DNA of 64,000 nucleotides, taken from contig NZ_CAACUY010000007.1 of NCBI RefSeq assembly GCF_900659615.1, positions 1 through 64,000 on the forward strand, given 5' to 3'. Below the pieces are notes generated by a model. That model was not told the DNA's origin. It ran no database searches and worked only from the letters and a program-made list of their open reading frames with translations. Within the stretch, counting starts at the first letter, position 1, and every line of letters begins with the position of its first letter. This DNA comes from Actinomadura fibrosa. Lineage in GTDB: Bacteria > Actinomycetota > Actinomycetes > Streptosporangiales > Streptosporangiaceae. Shown here piece after piece: positions 9,141 to 19,600 of this stretch. Made by a program: the position numbers and the translations under genes.

Positions 9141-10167
9141 AGCCCCACCCCCCGATCCTGGCCGCTGAACCGTTGCGGCGGCCGCGCCGAGCTCACTGAG
9201 ACGCATCACCGAAGTCCCGGGCCCTCGATGAAGGCACTGGGGACTTCGCACGTCTAGGCCGATCGGAGTCGCGAGTTACCGTCCACGACGTGGGTGAGGA
9301 GGACATCGAACCGGCCGCGGGCGAGGTGGCGGCGATGGAGATCATCGCGCAGATCATGGAGGCGCTGCGCTCGGGCGGCTGCTACCAGACCCGTTACGAC
9401 AACGGGGATCAACGCGCGGTGCTGCAGCGGTCTGGGCGGATCGCCCGCGCCGCCTTCGCACCGCGGCGGATCACTGCACGCAGCTCCGGCAGCGTTTTCA
9501 CGCGCCTGGACCTACCCCACCCCGCTGGAGCAGCGGGTGCTCTGGCACAAGAGAAGTCGAGGCGATGAACGCCATCCAGCCCAAGAACTGGCAAGAGCGT
9601 CTCCGTCGCCGCGGCCACGAGCCGCGGACCGGGCCACCCTGACGGGGAGCCCGCGGGGCCGCCTGCGCTTACGCGGACGGCCCCGGGCTGTTCGCCACTC
9701 AATAGGAAGGCCCCCTGGGGCAACAGAGGGCCTTCGAAGCAGGTTGGCCTGGACCAGCGCATGCCTGCTCGGAGGGGATCGCTCCCCCGCTTGCTCGACT
9801 ATCACCCGTGGGGGCCTGCTCTGCCAAGCCGTATGGACGGCCTCGGACCGAACAGGACGCGTGAACAATCTCTGGTGCGTTGACCTGCGCAAACAGCAGA
9901 GTTGTTCACAGTTGTCTCTGACGCCGTCCGGGACACCGGTCATCGATGGCCAGATATTCACGTTTTTGTCCAGGCGGATTCGGGCTCGATGCGGGGGGTC
10001 TCACTTGTTCACGTTTGGGTGTCACCGATGCCTTTTCTGGCTTAGCTGTAGATTTCCTGAACGTCGCCCAAGACCATGGGGGCAGCGTTCTTGGAGCGGT
10101 GCTGAGGGCAAACGGCGCCGTTTCGTGTGGTGGACGCCTGGACCAGCATCGACCAGGAGGTCGAGTG
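9141..10167. other. Mostly unassigned; one possible small ORF at 9290-9568
   Basis: The frame 9290-9568 begins plausibly (GTG start, E-I-I-A-Q-I-M-E-A-L-R-S-G-G-C-Y) but loses protein character after about residue 60, where neighbouring frames look better. It may be another broken gene. Between 9570 and 10167 I see no supported gene. Confidence 0.3.
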
Positions 10168-10368
10168 ATGATGCCTGCGCTACGGGGGGTGATGGGGTGT
10201 GTTGTACCTGTCGGCCGCTCCATCTCGACGAAGCTCGTGATCGTCGTTGTCTTCATAGTGGTGATCATTTCAGTGTGCTGCGGGCACGCTGCGGCCGTCA
10301 GCGCCCTTGCTGCGACCCTCCTGGTTGCAGCTGAGCTGAATGATCGACTCGACGACCATCGTCTCTGA
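10168..10368 (+). CDS. Small single-pass membrane protein upstream of the WD40 STAND gene
   Basis: A 66-residue protein starting at ATG 10168, with AGGAGG five to ten bases upstream, the best ribosome site in this area. It has a strongly hydrophobic core (LVIVVVFIVVIISV, then AAAVSALAATLLVAAEL) that gives one or two membrane helices, and a charged end. Its stop is 18 bases before the start of the 1401-residue STAND-WD40 protein, so co-expression is likely. I know no family name. A small membrane partner beside a large STAND sensor could be an effector, but that is only suggested by position. Confidence 0.55.
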   Translation: MMPALRGVMGCVVPVGRSISTKLVIVVVFIVVIISVCCGHAAAVSALAATLLVAAELNDRLDDHRL

Positions 10369-10386
10369 CCCGTCCGCTGCCGGGTT

Positions 10387-13300
10387 ATGGGCGAGAAACG
10401 GCCGGTCGGCCGTCCCTCAAATCCCATCGACTACCGCAATGGGGCGGTGGCCGAGTTCGCCGAGCGGCTGCGTCAGCTGCGCGAGCGTAAGGGGTTGACA
10501 GTCGCGCAGCTGGCGCAGCAGGCGCACATCGCGACCGGGTCGGTCAGCAAGGCAGCTTCCGGGCGAGTTCTGCCTTCGTGGGAGGTCGCCCAAGCCTACC
10601 TTGCTGCCTGCGGTGAAGATCCGCGAGCTTGGCGAGCGCAGTGGGAGGCGGCCGGCGGCTTAATCCAAGGGGACAACCACTCCGCCGCTAAGAAGTCGGC
10701 GAAGCCTCCAGATCGCATGGTCGAACCGCGCGATCTGGGAGCTCCGCAAGTCGACTCGATCTCGTCCGCGCACGAGTTCCATCTGGCGTTGCTGGAGCTG
10801 CGCGTGCGCAGTGGCAACCCTTCCTTGCGTGTGCTCTGCAGCCGGGCCCGAGAGGCAGGGCATGCGCTGGCGCGCAGCACGCTGGCCGACGCGCTCCGAA
10901 GAACCGATCGATTGCCTCCACTGGAGATGGTGGAGGCTCTGCTGGCGGCCTACAAAGTCGCCATCCCTGACCGGGAGACCTGGCGGTGGGCCTGGTCGCG
11001 CGTGGCTTACCTACGGCAGCGAGACACTGCTGTCCCTGCGGGCCGGTGGTTGGGCGTATGCCCCTATCCTGGATTAGCGGCGTTCGATGCCGACCACGCC
11101 GAGGTCTTTTACGGCCGCGAAGAGCTTATCCAGCGTCTCAGCGATCGTCTTCCTACCGCCGCTCTGCTCGCTGTGATCGGCGCATCGGGCACTGGCAAGT
11201 CCTCGCTCGTGCATGCTGGTCTGCTGCCGGCCTTGAGCGCAGACAAGCCGCCAGGATCGGCTACTTGGCCTCATGTGACCATGAGGCCTGGATCGACGCC
11301 GTTGACAGCGTTGGCGGGCTCCTTGGCCGCGCTGACCGGCGCCAACACAATCGCGGTTCGCGAGGCTCTGGCCGAGGACCCGGCCAGTGCTCAGCATCAC
11401 GTTCTAGAGGGACTCCACAGCGCCGGAGTTGCTGTCCCCACCGGTGACGACTTTTCCGGAGTGCGCCGTCTGGTGGTGGTGGTCGACCAGTTCGAGGAAC
11501 TGTTCACCCTCACTGGCGACGAGACCGAACGGCGTACGTTCATCACCGCACTCACCGCAATGGCAGGGACGAATGACGCTGCTGGGCCAGCAGTGGTGAT
11601 CGTGTCGGTGCGCAGTGACTTCTTCGCCGAGTGCGCGAACTATCCGGCTCTGACCGCGGCACTTGAGAACTCGTTCGTAGTTGGACCGATGACAGACAGC
11701 AAACTTCGGCTGGCGATCACCGGCCCGGCGGCTGCGGCTGGTCTCGACCTAGAAGCCGACCTGGTCGAGACGATTATGGACGACCTTCCTACCGGCCCGG
11801 GTGTGTTGCCGTTTCTTGCGCACACACTGCGGCAAACCTGGGAACACCGTGAAGGAAACGTCCTGACGCGCCGCGCTTATGTCAAAGCCGGAACGGTAAC
11901 GGGCGGGATCCAGGCAACTGCCGAAGCAGCCTACGCCGCCTTGACTCCAGCCCAGCAGACTACCGCGCGAGAATTGCTGTTGAGGATGGTAAGCCTCACT
12001 TCTGACGGACCGGCTCGGCGTCGTGTTCACCTCGCTGATCTGGAGGGTCTGGCTGCAGCGCGCATCGTGCTAGACGTTTTCACGCATAGGCGACTGATCG
12101 TTGTCGATGGCGACACCGCTGAAATCGCTCATGATGCGCTGCTGGTCGCCTGGCCTCGGCTGACGGCCTGGATCTCTGATGATCGGGACCGACTCCGCGC
12201 GCTCGGCCGAGTGACCGACGACGCCCAAGCATGGCAGCGAGAGGACCGGGACCCAGCACTGCTATACGCCGGACCGCGCCTCAACACCGTCATCGCCGAT
12301 CTCGACGAGACCGTCGGCCTTCCACCCGCGGTGCCCGTCTTCCTCCATGCGTCACGCAGACTGCACAGAAGGGCGCAACGCCGACGCCTAGCTCTGATCG
12401 CGATCCTGGCGCTTCTCGTCTTGATGGCAGCCCTTGCTGTCAACTTCGCCTTGCGGGAGGGCGAGAGTGCGCAGCGGCAGCGTAAGCTGGCCGAGTCCCG
12501 CCAGTTGGCCGCGCAGGCTACCCAGCTCAGATCTCGCGATGTGAACCTCGCCGCCCAACTCGCGTTGGCGGCCTACCGGATCTCACCCACAACCGAAGCA
12601 CGATCGGCGCTGCTGCAGGCCGCCGCTCAACCCGGCGTTACCCGCATCCCCGGCTCAGGTGGGCCCTTGCAGACCGTGGCATTCACGCGAAACGGCAGGG
12701 AAATGGCCACAGGTGGCGCCCAGGGGACGATCCGGTTGTGGAACACCGCCAACCGAGGGCACCCCACTGCGCTTGGACAACCGCTACACGGACACCACGG
12801 CACCGTCAACTCCGTCGCGTTCAGTCCTGACGGTCGGCTTTTGGTCAGTGGAGGCGGCGACGGTGTCGTGCGTTTGTGGTCAACGGCCGGTAGCTCGGAC
12901 CATGTCCTGCCTGGCACGCACGGCGCCGTGTACGCAGTGGCGTTCAGTCCCGACGGGCGCACGGTCGCTGCGGCCAGCGCGGATCAAACAGTGCGCCTGT
13001 GGAGTCTCAACGAATCAAACCAGTCCGTCGCGGCCAGTACGTCGCTCACCGGCTTCACTGGGCCGGTGCAGTCGGTGGCATTTAGCCCCGATGGCCGCAC
13101 CTTGGCCGCTGGCGGCGCCGACGGCACCGTACGGCTGTGGGATCTAGCCGATCGCGCCCACCCGCGATCGTTGAGCGCGCCACTAACCGGTGCTGCCAAA
13201 TCCGTTCTGTCGGTGGCATTTAGCCCCGATGGCCGCACCTTGGCCGCTGGCGGCGCCGACGGCACCGTACGGCTGTGGGATCTAGCCGATCGCGCCCACC

Positions 13301-14592
13301 CGCGATCGCTGGGCGCACCGCTGACCGGCGCGCAGGGCTCGGTCACCTCGGTGGCCTTCACTCCCGACGGTCATGGCCTGGCGGCAGCTGGCATGGACGC
13401 CCAAGTAAGAATCTGGAACCTCACCACCCACAGAAGCATCACCTCACTGCCCCAGCCAGCACCGGCGACTGCGGTCGTTTTCCTCAGCAACCGGTCCCTC
13501 GCCACCAGCGGCGCCGACGGGATGGCTCGGATATGGGACCTGGCCGACCCTCCCGCCGGTAAGGACGGGCGCGAGATCCTCTCCGCCACCTTCAGTTCAC
13601 GCGACCACATTCTGGCCACTATGTCCGGAGACGGCACAGCGCGGCTTTTGAGTCTGGCTGATCCCCGCCAACCCCCTGCGCTGAAGGGCGTGATCCGGAA
13701 CACGGCGGGCGCAGGTAAGTCCTCGGGAGCGAGTGCATTGAGTCCGGACGGGCGGTTCTTGGCCGCCGGCGGCAGCAAAGGCGCCGTACAATTGTGGGAT
13801 GTATCCGCCCCTGATCACCCAAAACGCCTGAACCGTTTGACTGCATCTACCGCGCTAATTGAAGGGATCACGTTCAGTCCCAATGGCAGTCTAATGGCCG
13901 TGGCCAGCAGCGACAAAACCGTCTCTCTTTGGGATGTAACCGATCCCCGGAGGCCGATCCGGGCGGCCTTGCTGACCGGCCCGGCAGATTATGTCTACCA
14001 GCCAGCCTTCAGCCCAGACGGGCGAACCCTTGCCGCTGGCAGCGCCGACCGCTACTACTACCTGTGGGATGTGACCGACCCTTCCCGCCCGACCGCGCTG
14101 AGCCGACAACTCGCTGGTGACTCCTATGTGTTCAGCGTCGTGTTTAGCCCAGACGGCAGGACTCTGGCGACGGCCGGAACTGACAGCAAGGTACGGCTGT
14201 GGGATGTCAGTGACCGCCGACTTCCTGCGCTACTTGGAACACCTCTGACTGGCCCTAGCGGCTACATCTATTCAGTCGCATTCGGGCTTGGTGGCCGACA
14301 ACTGGCGGCATCCGGTGGCGATGGCAGCACCTGGCTCTGGGGCCTTACCCAGCGCCACAAGCCGCGCGCATACGCCTTCCTGACCGGGCCAGTCGGCCCG
14401 CAGTTCACCAACACCTTCGACGCCAGGCGCCCCCTGCTGGTCACCGCAGGCCGAGATGCGACCCTGCGGATATGGACCACCGACCCCGAACAAGCCGCCG
14501 CCAAGATTTGCGCGACTGCCGGACAACCCATTACACGTTTCGAATGGGATGACCACCTCAATGACCGTCCATACGATCCACCATGCAAATGA
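10387..14592 (+). CDS. HTH-STAND NTPase-WD40 protein (nSTAND1 type)
   Basis: A 1401-residue protein. Order: XRE-type helix-turn-helix (about 20-75); a second helical segment (about 130-190) that looks like a diverged HTH; an nSTAND1-type NTPase beginning CPYPGLAAFDADHAEVFYGRE (about 224), with Walker A GASGTGKSS (about 265) and Walker B VVVVDQFEEL (about 362); a single membrane helix (LALIAILALLVLMAALAV, about 668-688) followed by a coiled stretch with repeated AxQA patterns. Finally there are 14 WD40 repeats from about residue 755 to the end, enough for two seven-bladed propellers. Such proteins are predicted signal-sensing ATPases of conflict or signalling systems, with propellers as sensor and an N-terminal adaptor. 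The start is 18 bases after the small membrane gene. Confidence 0.88.
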   Translation: MGEKRPVGRPSNPIDYRNGAVAEFAERLRQLRERKGLTVAQLAQQAHIATGSVSKAASGRVLPSWEVAQAYLAACGEDPRAWRAQWEAAGGLIQGDNHSAAKKSAKPPDRMVEPRDLGAPQVDSISSAHEFHLALLELRVRSGNPSLRVLCSRAREAGHALARSTLADALRRTDRLPPLEMVEALLAAYKVAIPDRETWRWAWSRVAYLRQRDTAVPAGRWLGVCPYPGLAAFDADHAEVFYGREELIQRLSDRLPTAALLAVIGASGTGKSSLVHAGLLPALSADKPPGSATWPHVTMRPGSTPLTALAGSLAALTGANTIAVREALAEDPASAQHHVLEGLHSAGVAVPTGDDFSGVRRLVVVVDQFEELFTLTGDETERRTFITALTAMAGTNDAAGPAVVIVSVRSDFFAECANYPALTAALENSFVVGPMTDSKLRLAITGPAAAAGLDLEADLVETIMDDLPTGPGVLPFLAHTLRQTWEHREGNVLTRRAYVKAGTVTGGIQATAEAAYAALTPAQQTTARELLLRMVSLTSDGPARRRVHLADLEGLAAARIVLDVFTHRRLIVVDGDTAEIAHDALLVAWPRLTAWISDDRDRLRALGRVTDDAQAWQREDRDPALLYAGPRLNTVIADLDETVGLPPAVPVFLHASRRLHRRAQRRRLALIAILALLVLMAALAVNFALREGESAQRQRKLAESRQLAAQATQLRSRDVNLAAQLALAAYRISPTTEARSALLQAAAQPGVTRIPGSGGPLQTVAFTRNGREMATGGAQGTIRLWNTANRGHPTALGQPLHGHHGTVNSVAFSPDGRLLVSGGGDGVVRLWSTAGSSDHVLPGTHGAVYAVAFSPDGRTVAAASADQTVRLWSLNESNQSVAASTSLTGFTGPVQSVAFSPDGRTLAAGGADGTVRLWDLADRAHPRSLSAPLTGAAKSVLSVAFSPDGRTLAAGGADGTVRLWDLADRAHPRSLGAPLTGAQGSVTSVAFTPDGHGLAAAGMDAQVRIWNLTTHRSITSLPQPAPATAVVFLSNRSLATSGADGMARIWDLADPPAGKDGREILSATFSSRDHILATMSGDGTARLLSLADPRQPPALKGVIRNTAGAGKSSGASALSPDGRFLAAGGSKGAVQLWDVSAPDHPKRLNRLTASTALIEGITFSPNGSLMAVASSDKTVSLWDVTDPRRPIRAALLTGPADYVYQPAFSPDGRTLAAGSADRYYYLWDVTDPSRPTALSRQLAGDSYVFSVVFSPDGRTLATAGTDSKVRLWDVSDRRLPALLGTPLTGPSGYIYSVAFGLGGRQLAASGGDGSTWLWGLTQRHKPRAYAFLTGPVGPQFTNTFDARRPLLVTAGRDATLRIWTTDPEQAAAKICATAGQPITRFEWDDHLNDRPYDPPCK
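13071..13308 (+). repeat. Direct repeat inside the WD40 array (two identical 100-base copies, period 138)
   Basis: Bases 13071-13170 and 13209-13308 are identical over 100 bases by eye, 138 bases (46 codons) apart, and encode WD repeats 4 and 5. The other blades differ from each other throughout, so this is a recent whole-blade duplication or gene conversion. Confidence 0.85.
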
Positions 14593-14734
14593 ACCGCATG
14601 AGCGGCACCGGTACAAGGCGCTTGGCTGCCGGACAGGCCCCCGATGGAGCCTCCACCGTGATGGGCAAACACGCGGGCCTGCGAGAAGGTCGAGATCACT
14701 CATAGCGTCCGGAATGTGGGAAAATCCTATTCAC

Positions 14735-15010
14735 GAACGTCGTAGCCACCCAGCGGCCGGGGCGATGACCACCGAGCGTCCGTTCCATCCGGCTGCTGGT
14801 ACTTCGCCTGGTGCGGGAGAACCCAAGTTGGGGCTACCGGCGCGTGCGCGGTGAGTCTGCTGGTGCTCGGCGTCAAATGGTCGCCTCCACCGTCTCTCAA
14901 GGACGTCAGCGTCGATCCGGCACCCGAGCGTTCCGCCACCACCTGTGCCGGCTTCCTGTGCTCGCAGGTCGGGCGCTGATTGAGCGAGGCGGACGTCGAT
15001 GAAATCGGAA
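14735..15010 (+). pseudogene. Degenerate integrase-core transposase fragment
   Basis: The frame near 14811 reads VRENPSWGYRRVRGE, a signature of the HTH-21/integrase-core region of IS3/IS481-like transposases ('ARENPxWGYRRIxGEL'). Nearby frames supply LLVLGVK and VDPAPERSATTCAGFLCSQ, which continue the same family alignment. The reading frame therefore breaks at least twice and no complete enzyme can be made. It sits between the WD40 gene and the 3' end of the ImmA/IrrE gene. Confidence 0.6.
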
Positions 15011-15045
15011 TCCCGGCGTAGTTGATGTCGATGCGTTGTGAGTGG

Positions 15046-16263
15046 TCAGCGGGGTACGGCTTTCGATTTATCCGTGAGGGGTTCCGGTTCGTGGTGCGGA
15101 TTCGATAGGAGAGTGAGGCGGGGCCTGTTGTCCTGTACGCAGAGGTAGGAACGGATGCGTTCGGGGGGTAGGGCGAGTTCGTCTGCGAGGTCGGTCATGG
15201 TGAGGCCGTGGTCGGTGGCGATATCGAAGGCGCGTTGCAGCATGATGGGTTGCTCGCTGGGGTGGTTCTGGACGGGGTCGTTACCGAAGGCGCCCTGGGC
15301 GTGGAGGTTGTTCCAACGCTGATAGTTGCGGCTGACCGTAGCTCCGGAGATGCGCCCCAGTTCGCGATATCGGTTGATGAGGGACTTGACGGAGACACCC
15401 CACTCGTTCTGGAGTTCGGCGAGGGCAGCGAAGTCCACGCGTTGGGGGAGCCGTGGTGTGATGGAGGCGCTCGGGGTGAGGAATTCGGCAGCGAACTGGT
15501 TGGCTTCTCGTTCCTGCTGGGTGTCTCCAGGGTGGACGTTGCCGTGTAGGACCAGGTGTCCGAGTTCGTGGGCCGCGCTGAACCGGTAGCGGTGGACGTC
15601 GTTGGTGCGTTCGGCGGCCATGGCGATGATGGGTCGTTGTAGATGGGACACCGAGAACGCATCGACGCAGGCGTCCTCTCTCGGGTTGAGCGGGAGGAAC
15701 GCGATCACGATGCCCTGCGACTCGAGTAACCGGACGAGATAGGGGATCGGGCCGGTCCCCAGGTCCCAGCGGGCGCGAAGCTCCTTGGCCGCGCCGATCG
15801 CGTCGGAGGGGAGGACCTCGGACGGTAGTTCCCCGCTGGCGAAGCCGGGCAGGCCCACTGGAGGTAGGTGAACGCGGCGCTCCAGGGCGTGGACGACTTC
15901 CCACAGTTCCTCGACATGGGCGACGGCCTTGGTCCGCAGGTGCAGTGGTGTCTTGCGGAGGCTGCGGAAGTGCGCCATCGAGGTATCGAGGTTGACCTTC
16001 GGACGTCCTGGTAGGAAGTACCGCAGCGGAACGCCGAAGAGTTCGCTGAGCTTGGACACGAGATCCGGGCGCGGCTTGGTAATCCCTGCCTCGTACTGAC
16101 CGACCGCAGCAGGAGAGACTCCCAAGTGTTCGGCCACGGCCCGCTTGGTCAGCCCAGCTCGAAGCCGCGCTTGGGTCAGGCGTCCCGGATCGAAGTTCCG
16201 GGACGCCTGACCAGGCGTCAGGGCCGACTGAGAGAAGAGTTCCAAGCGGTGATCGTCATTCAT
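15046..16263 (-). CDS. XRE-HTH / ImmA-IrrE metallopeptidase protein
   Basis: A 405-residue protein. An XRE helix-turn-helix lies near residues 28-85 (LTKRAVAEHLGVSPAAVGQYE). It is followed by an ImmA/IrrE (COG2856) zinc peptidase domain with AHELGHLVLH near residue 230 and a downstream glutamate in EREANQFAAEFL as third ligand. A helical C-terminal extension of about 110 residues carries another HTH-like segment (LTMTDLADELALPPERI). Proteins of this layout usually cleave or sense a partner repressor and control mobile elements, stress or antitoxin genes. Its start lies inside the end of the upstream small gene (8-base overlap), so the two are translationally coupled. Confidence 0.85.
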   Translation of the reverse strand: MNDDHRLELFSQSALTPGQASRNFDPGRLTQARLRAGLTKRAVAEHLGVSPAAVGQYEAGITKPRPDLVSKLSELFGVPLRYFLPGRPKVNLDTSMAHFRSLRKTPLHLRTKAVAHVEELWEVVHALERRVHLPPVGLPGFASGELPSEVLPSDAIGAAKELRARWDLGTGPIPYLVRLLESQGIVIAFLPLNPREDACVDAFSVSHLQRPIIAMAAERTNDVHRYRFSAAHELGHLVLHGNVHPGDTQQEREANQFAAEFLTPSASITPRLPQRVDFAALAELQNEWGVSVKSLINRYRELGRISGATVSRNYQRWNNLHAQGAFGNDPVQNHPSEQPIMLQRAFDIATDHGLTMTDLADELALPPERIRSYLCVQDNRPRLTLLSNPHHEPEPLTDKSKAVPR

Positions 16264-16564
16264 CGTTCTGGATGTTAGAGGTCGACCCCTCCGCCTCGGT
16301 AGGCGGCGCGGCCGGACGCGTCTTCGGCACGATCGGGATGTCCGGCTCGGCGCCCCGGCCGAACCGCGGGTTGGACGGCTTGGGCCCCGAACCGCGGGGC
16401 TGGCTCAGGAAGGTCCCACCGTCCCCGCTCTGCGGAGGGGTGGTGACATCGAGCATCTCGATCCTGCCGTGGTAATCGAGCCGATCACCGTTGAGTTCGG
16501 GGTGCCCGACGTAGGCCTGGAGGATCCCGGCCGTTGGGTTGCTGGTGAAGGCCAGCACCGCCAC
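16256..16564 (-). CDS. Small partner protein of the ImmA/IrrE gene, function unknown
   Basis: A 102-residue protein with a structured first half (VAVLAFTSNPTAGILQAYVG, then DRLDYHGRIEMLDV) and a low-complexity Pro-rich second half. I place the start at the GTG at 16564. The same frame is open and protein-like further upstream (LPEVLAELQDELR), so the true start may lie nearer 16640. It overlaps the ImmA/IrrE start by 8 bases. A coupled small protein could be the regulated partner or peptidase substrate, as with immunity repressors, but no motif proves this. From 16565 to 16786 I call no other gene. Confidence 0.55.
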   Translation of the reverse strand: MAVLAFTSNPTAGILQAYVGHPELNGDRLDYHGRIEMLDVTTPPQSGDGGTFLSQPRGSGPKPSNPRFGRGAEPDIPIVPKTRPAAPPTEAEGSTSNIQNDE

Positions 16565-16678
16565 CCTCAGCTCATCCTGCAGTTCGGCGAGTACCTCGGG
16601 AAGGGTCGGCGGGTGGGGGTCGTCAAGAAACCTTCGTTTATTGACGACCCCGCACGGTGTCGATTCCCGAAGTCATGT

Positions 16679-19600
16679 TCACTGGCGACTTGGCGTGATG
16701 CGGTTGGTTGCACAGGCCTTCGGGAACTCCTGATTCCCGTACCTCTGTGCACTACCGTCGGTTCGTTCGTACTCGTGTTCACAACGGTGAGGCCGACATG
16801 GTTGGGAAAGCCGCGCGAGATCTACGTGGACAACGCGGCGGAGTTCAAGAGCGAGGCGTTGCGGCGGGGTTGTGAGCAGCACGGGATCATCCAGTCTTAC
16901 CGGCCGCCGGGGCAGCCGCACTTCGGCGGGATCATCGAGCGGCTCATTGGCACGGTGATGCAGATGGTCCACGAGCTGCCGGGCACCACGTTCTCCAATC
17001 CGGCTGAGAAGGGCGCCTACGACAGCCGGGCAGCCGCGGCGCTGACGTTGACGGAGCTGCAGCGGTGGCTGGCGCTGGCGGTGGCGGTCTACCACGGCGA
17101 GGTTCACGGCACGCTGAAGCAGACCCCGGCCGGGCGCTGGGAGCAGGGCGTCGCCGAGGGTGGCCGGCCCGCGACGGTGGCGAACGAGACGGCGTTCCTG
17201 GTGGACTTCCTGCCGGTGGAGCGGCGGACGCTGACCCGCACCGGATTCACCCTCGACCACGTCCAGTACTTCTGCGATGGGCTCAAGCCGTGGATCGCGG
17301 CCTTCTGCTCCCACAGGCTGATCGGCGGCCGCGACAACGTCCGGTACGGCACCGGCAGATAAGAGTCGCCGCCCGGGTCCAGCGCCCAGATCCGGGAGAT
17401 GTCGCGCGGATCCCGCCGCAGCACGATCTTTTCCGCGGTAGATGGCGACGGCTTCCTCCGACACCGGGACCGCCTCGGCCCGCCGACCGGTCTCCGCCAG
17501 CAGTGCGGCGTAGTTGTTCAACGACATCGCCAGGTTGGGCAGGTAGGCGTCGCGGTTGAGGCCGGTCAGCTCGCGGCGGAGCCGGACAGCTTCCTCCGAC
17601 ACCGGAACCGCCTCGGCCCGCCGACCGGTCTCCGCCAGCCGCACGGCGTAGTTGTTCAACGACATCGCCAGGTCGGGCAGGTAGACATCGCGGTTGGTGC
17701 GGGCGAGGGTGCGGAACAGGTCGGTGAGGATGCCGGTAATGGCCGCGCTGAGGTGGGCCAGGCTGACCGAGGTTTTGGGGAGCAGGGCGCTGGTGCGTCC
17801 CGCTTGGGTGGTCAGGGAGTCTGGATCGCGGTCGCCCAGCCGGTGCAGGCCGGCCAGCAGGATGTCGCGGTGAGCGGGGATGGCGGCCAGGAAGGGAGCG
17901 GCGGCGGCGAACGGATCGGGATGGGTCGCGATCAGGTCGATGGTCTGCTCGCTGAGCGCGTCACGGAATTGGGGATGAGCGGCGGTGCGCACCAGCGCGA
18001 ACAACGCCTGCTGGGCGGCGCGCAGGTCATGTACCAGCGCGGCGATCTGGCCGAGCAGCTGTTCGGCGCCCGCTTCGGACGACAGGGCCGTCGGCGGGCC
18101 GGTGCTGGGGTCGTCCACGGTGGACAGGATGTCTCCCAGCAGGATCTCGGCGAGCCGGTCAGGCTGGACCTCGCCGACGGCGATGGCCCGGTGCCCGTCT
18201 CCTTGGTGCGGGGGCGGCGGGTAGAGCGCGGTCAGCCACTCCACGACGTCGGCGACCCGGTTCGCGCCGGCCAGGGCGCCGATGCCGGCGGCCAGGGCGC
18301 TGTCGCACGGCCCCAGCATGATCAGGCCGGCCAGGGCCCGGTTCAGCAGCGTCATGGCGTGCCGTTCGCGGGTTCTGCGAGCGACCGTCGGCGAGAGCAC
18401 GTCGCGTTCCAGCAGCCCGTTGCCGGCCGCGACCCGGCGGTGGTAGTCGCGTTCATGCTGGGCCAGCTGCTGCTCGGGCCGGCGGCCGGTGTCGCGGTGC
18501 GCGGGCACAGCGTGCCCGGTCGCCAGCTGGAGCAGGTCCAGCAGCGCGGTCATCTGCAAGGTCAGCGCGTTCCCGAACTCCGGCGACAGATCCGGTGGCG
18601 ACTGCGCCAGTTCCCCGGCCAGGACGGGCCACCGCTCGGCCGCGGCATCGGGGACCGCAGGCTCGGGCAACCGCGACAAGCCCGCAGCCAGCCCCCGCAC
18701 CGCGGCCAGATAGCCCTCCCGCCGCACTCCGGGATCGTCGCCCAGCGGCGGCAGCGTGACCAGCCGCGCCGCCTGGTCGCCGAGCATGTCCTGCAGGTCC
18801 TGCCACCACGCCCCGCTCGCCCGGGCCAACAGCAGCACCCGCACCGGCCGGGCCGGCGGCCGCTCCTGCAGGCGGGTCAGCAACGTCTCGACGAACAGCG
18901 GGGAGGTTTCGGCGTAGTCGCACACCACCAACACCGGTTCGATACACGCCCGCAACAGTGCCGCCAGCTGCTCGGCGCCGGCCTGCTGCTGGGCGTCACT
19001 GGCCGCCCGGGGCGCGGTGACGGTGAAGCCCGCCACCCAGCCGGCCGCGCGGCTGTCGGCGGCGAACCGGCGGGCCAGCCGGGTCTTGCCCTGCCCGCCC
19101 TCACCGGTCACCAACCGCACCGACACCCCCGCAGCCCCGCCGCCGACCGCGTCCGCCGGGCCGCCGTCGCGCCAGAGCGCCAGCCCCCGCAGATGGTCGA
19201 CGCGGCCCTGGAAAGGCACCGCTTCAGCGGCCGCCGCCAGCAGCGACCCCGGCGTCGCCGCCCGCGCCGCCGGTCGTGCCTGCAGCACCTCGGCCAGCTC
19301 CACCGGCTCGGGCACCGGCTCGAACCCGCCGTCGGCTGCCACCAGCCGGACGAACTCCGGGTCCTGCAGGCAACGCGTGACAGGGATAGCGCGAAGACGG
19401 TTGTGGGACCGTCGATCATCGACGGTCACCACGGCCAGCAACCACGACTCGACGAATACCGCCGCGCCCGACACTCCCACCCACGGCGAGGCCGCCGACG
19501 GGTCATCACGGGGACCGTGCGTCTGATTGAGCGCGAACCCGTCCGGGTCGCGTGAGAGCTGGTTGACCTCGCCCGCCAGGGGCTCGATGAACCGGGTCTT

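Noticed and set aside
17399..19555. A 718-codon plus-strand frame
   Set aside because: It is antisense to the trypsin-STAND-TPR gene and rich in Gln/Arg/Gly typical of shadow frames.
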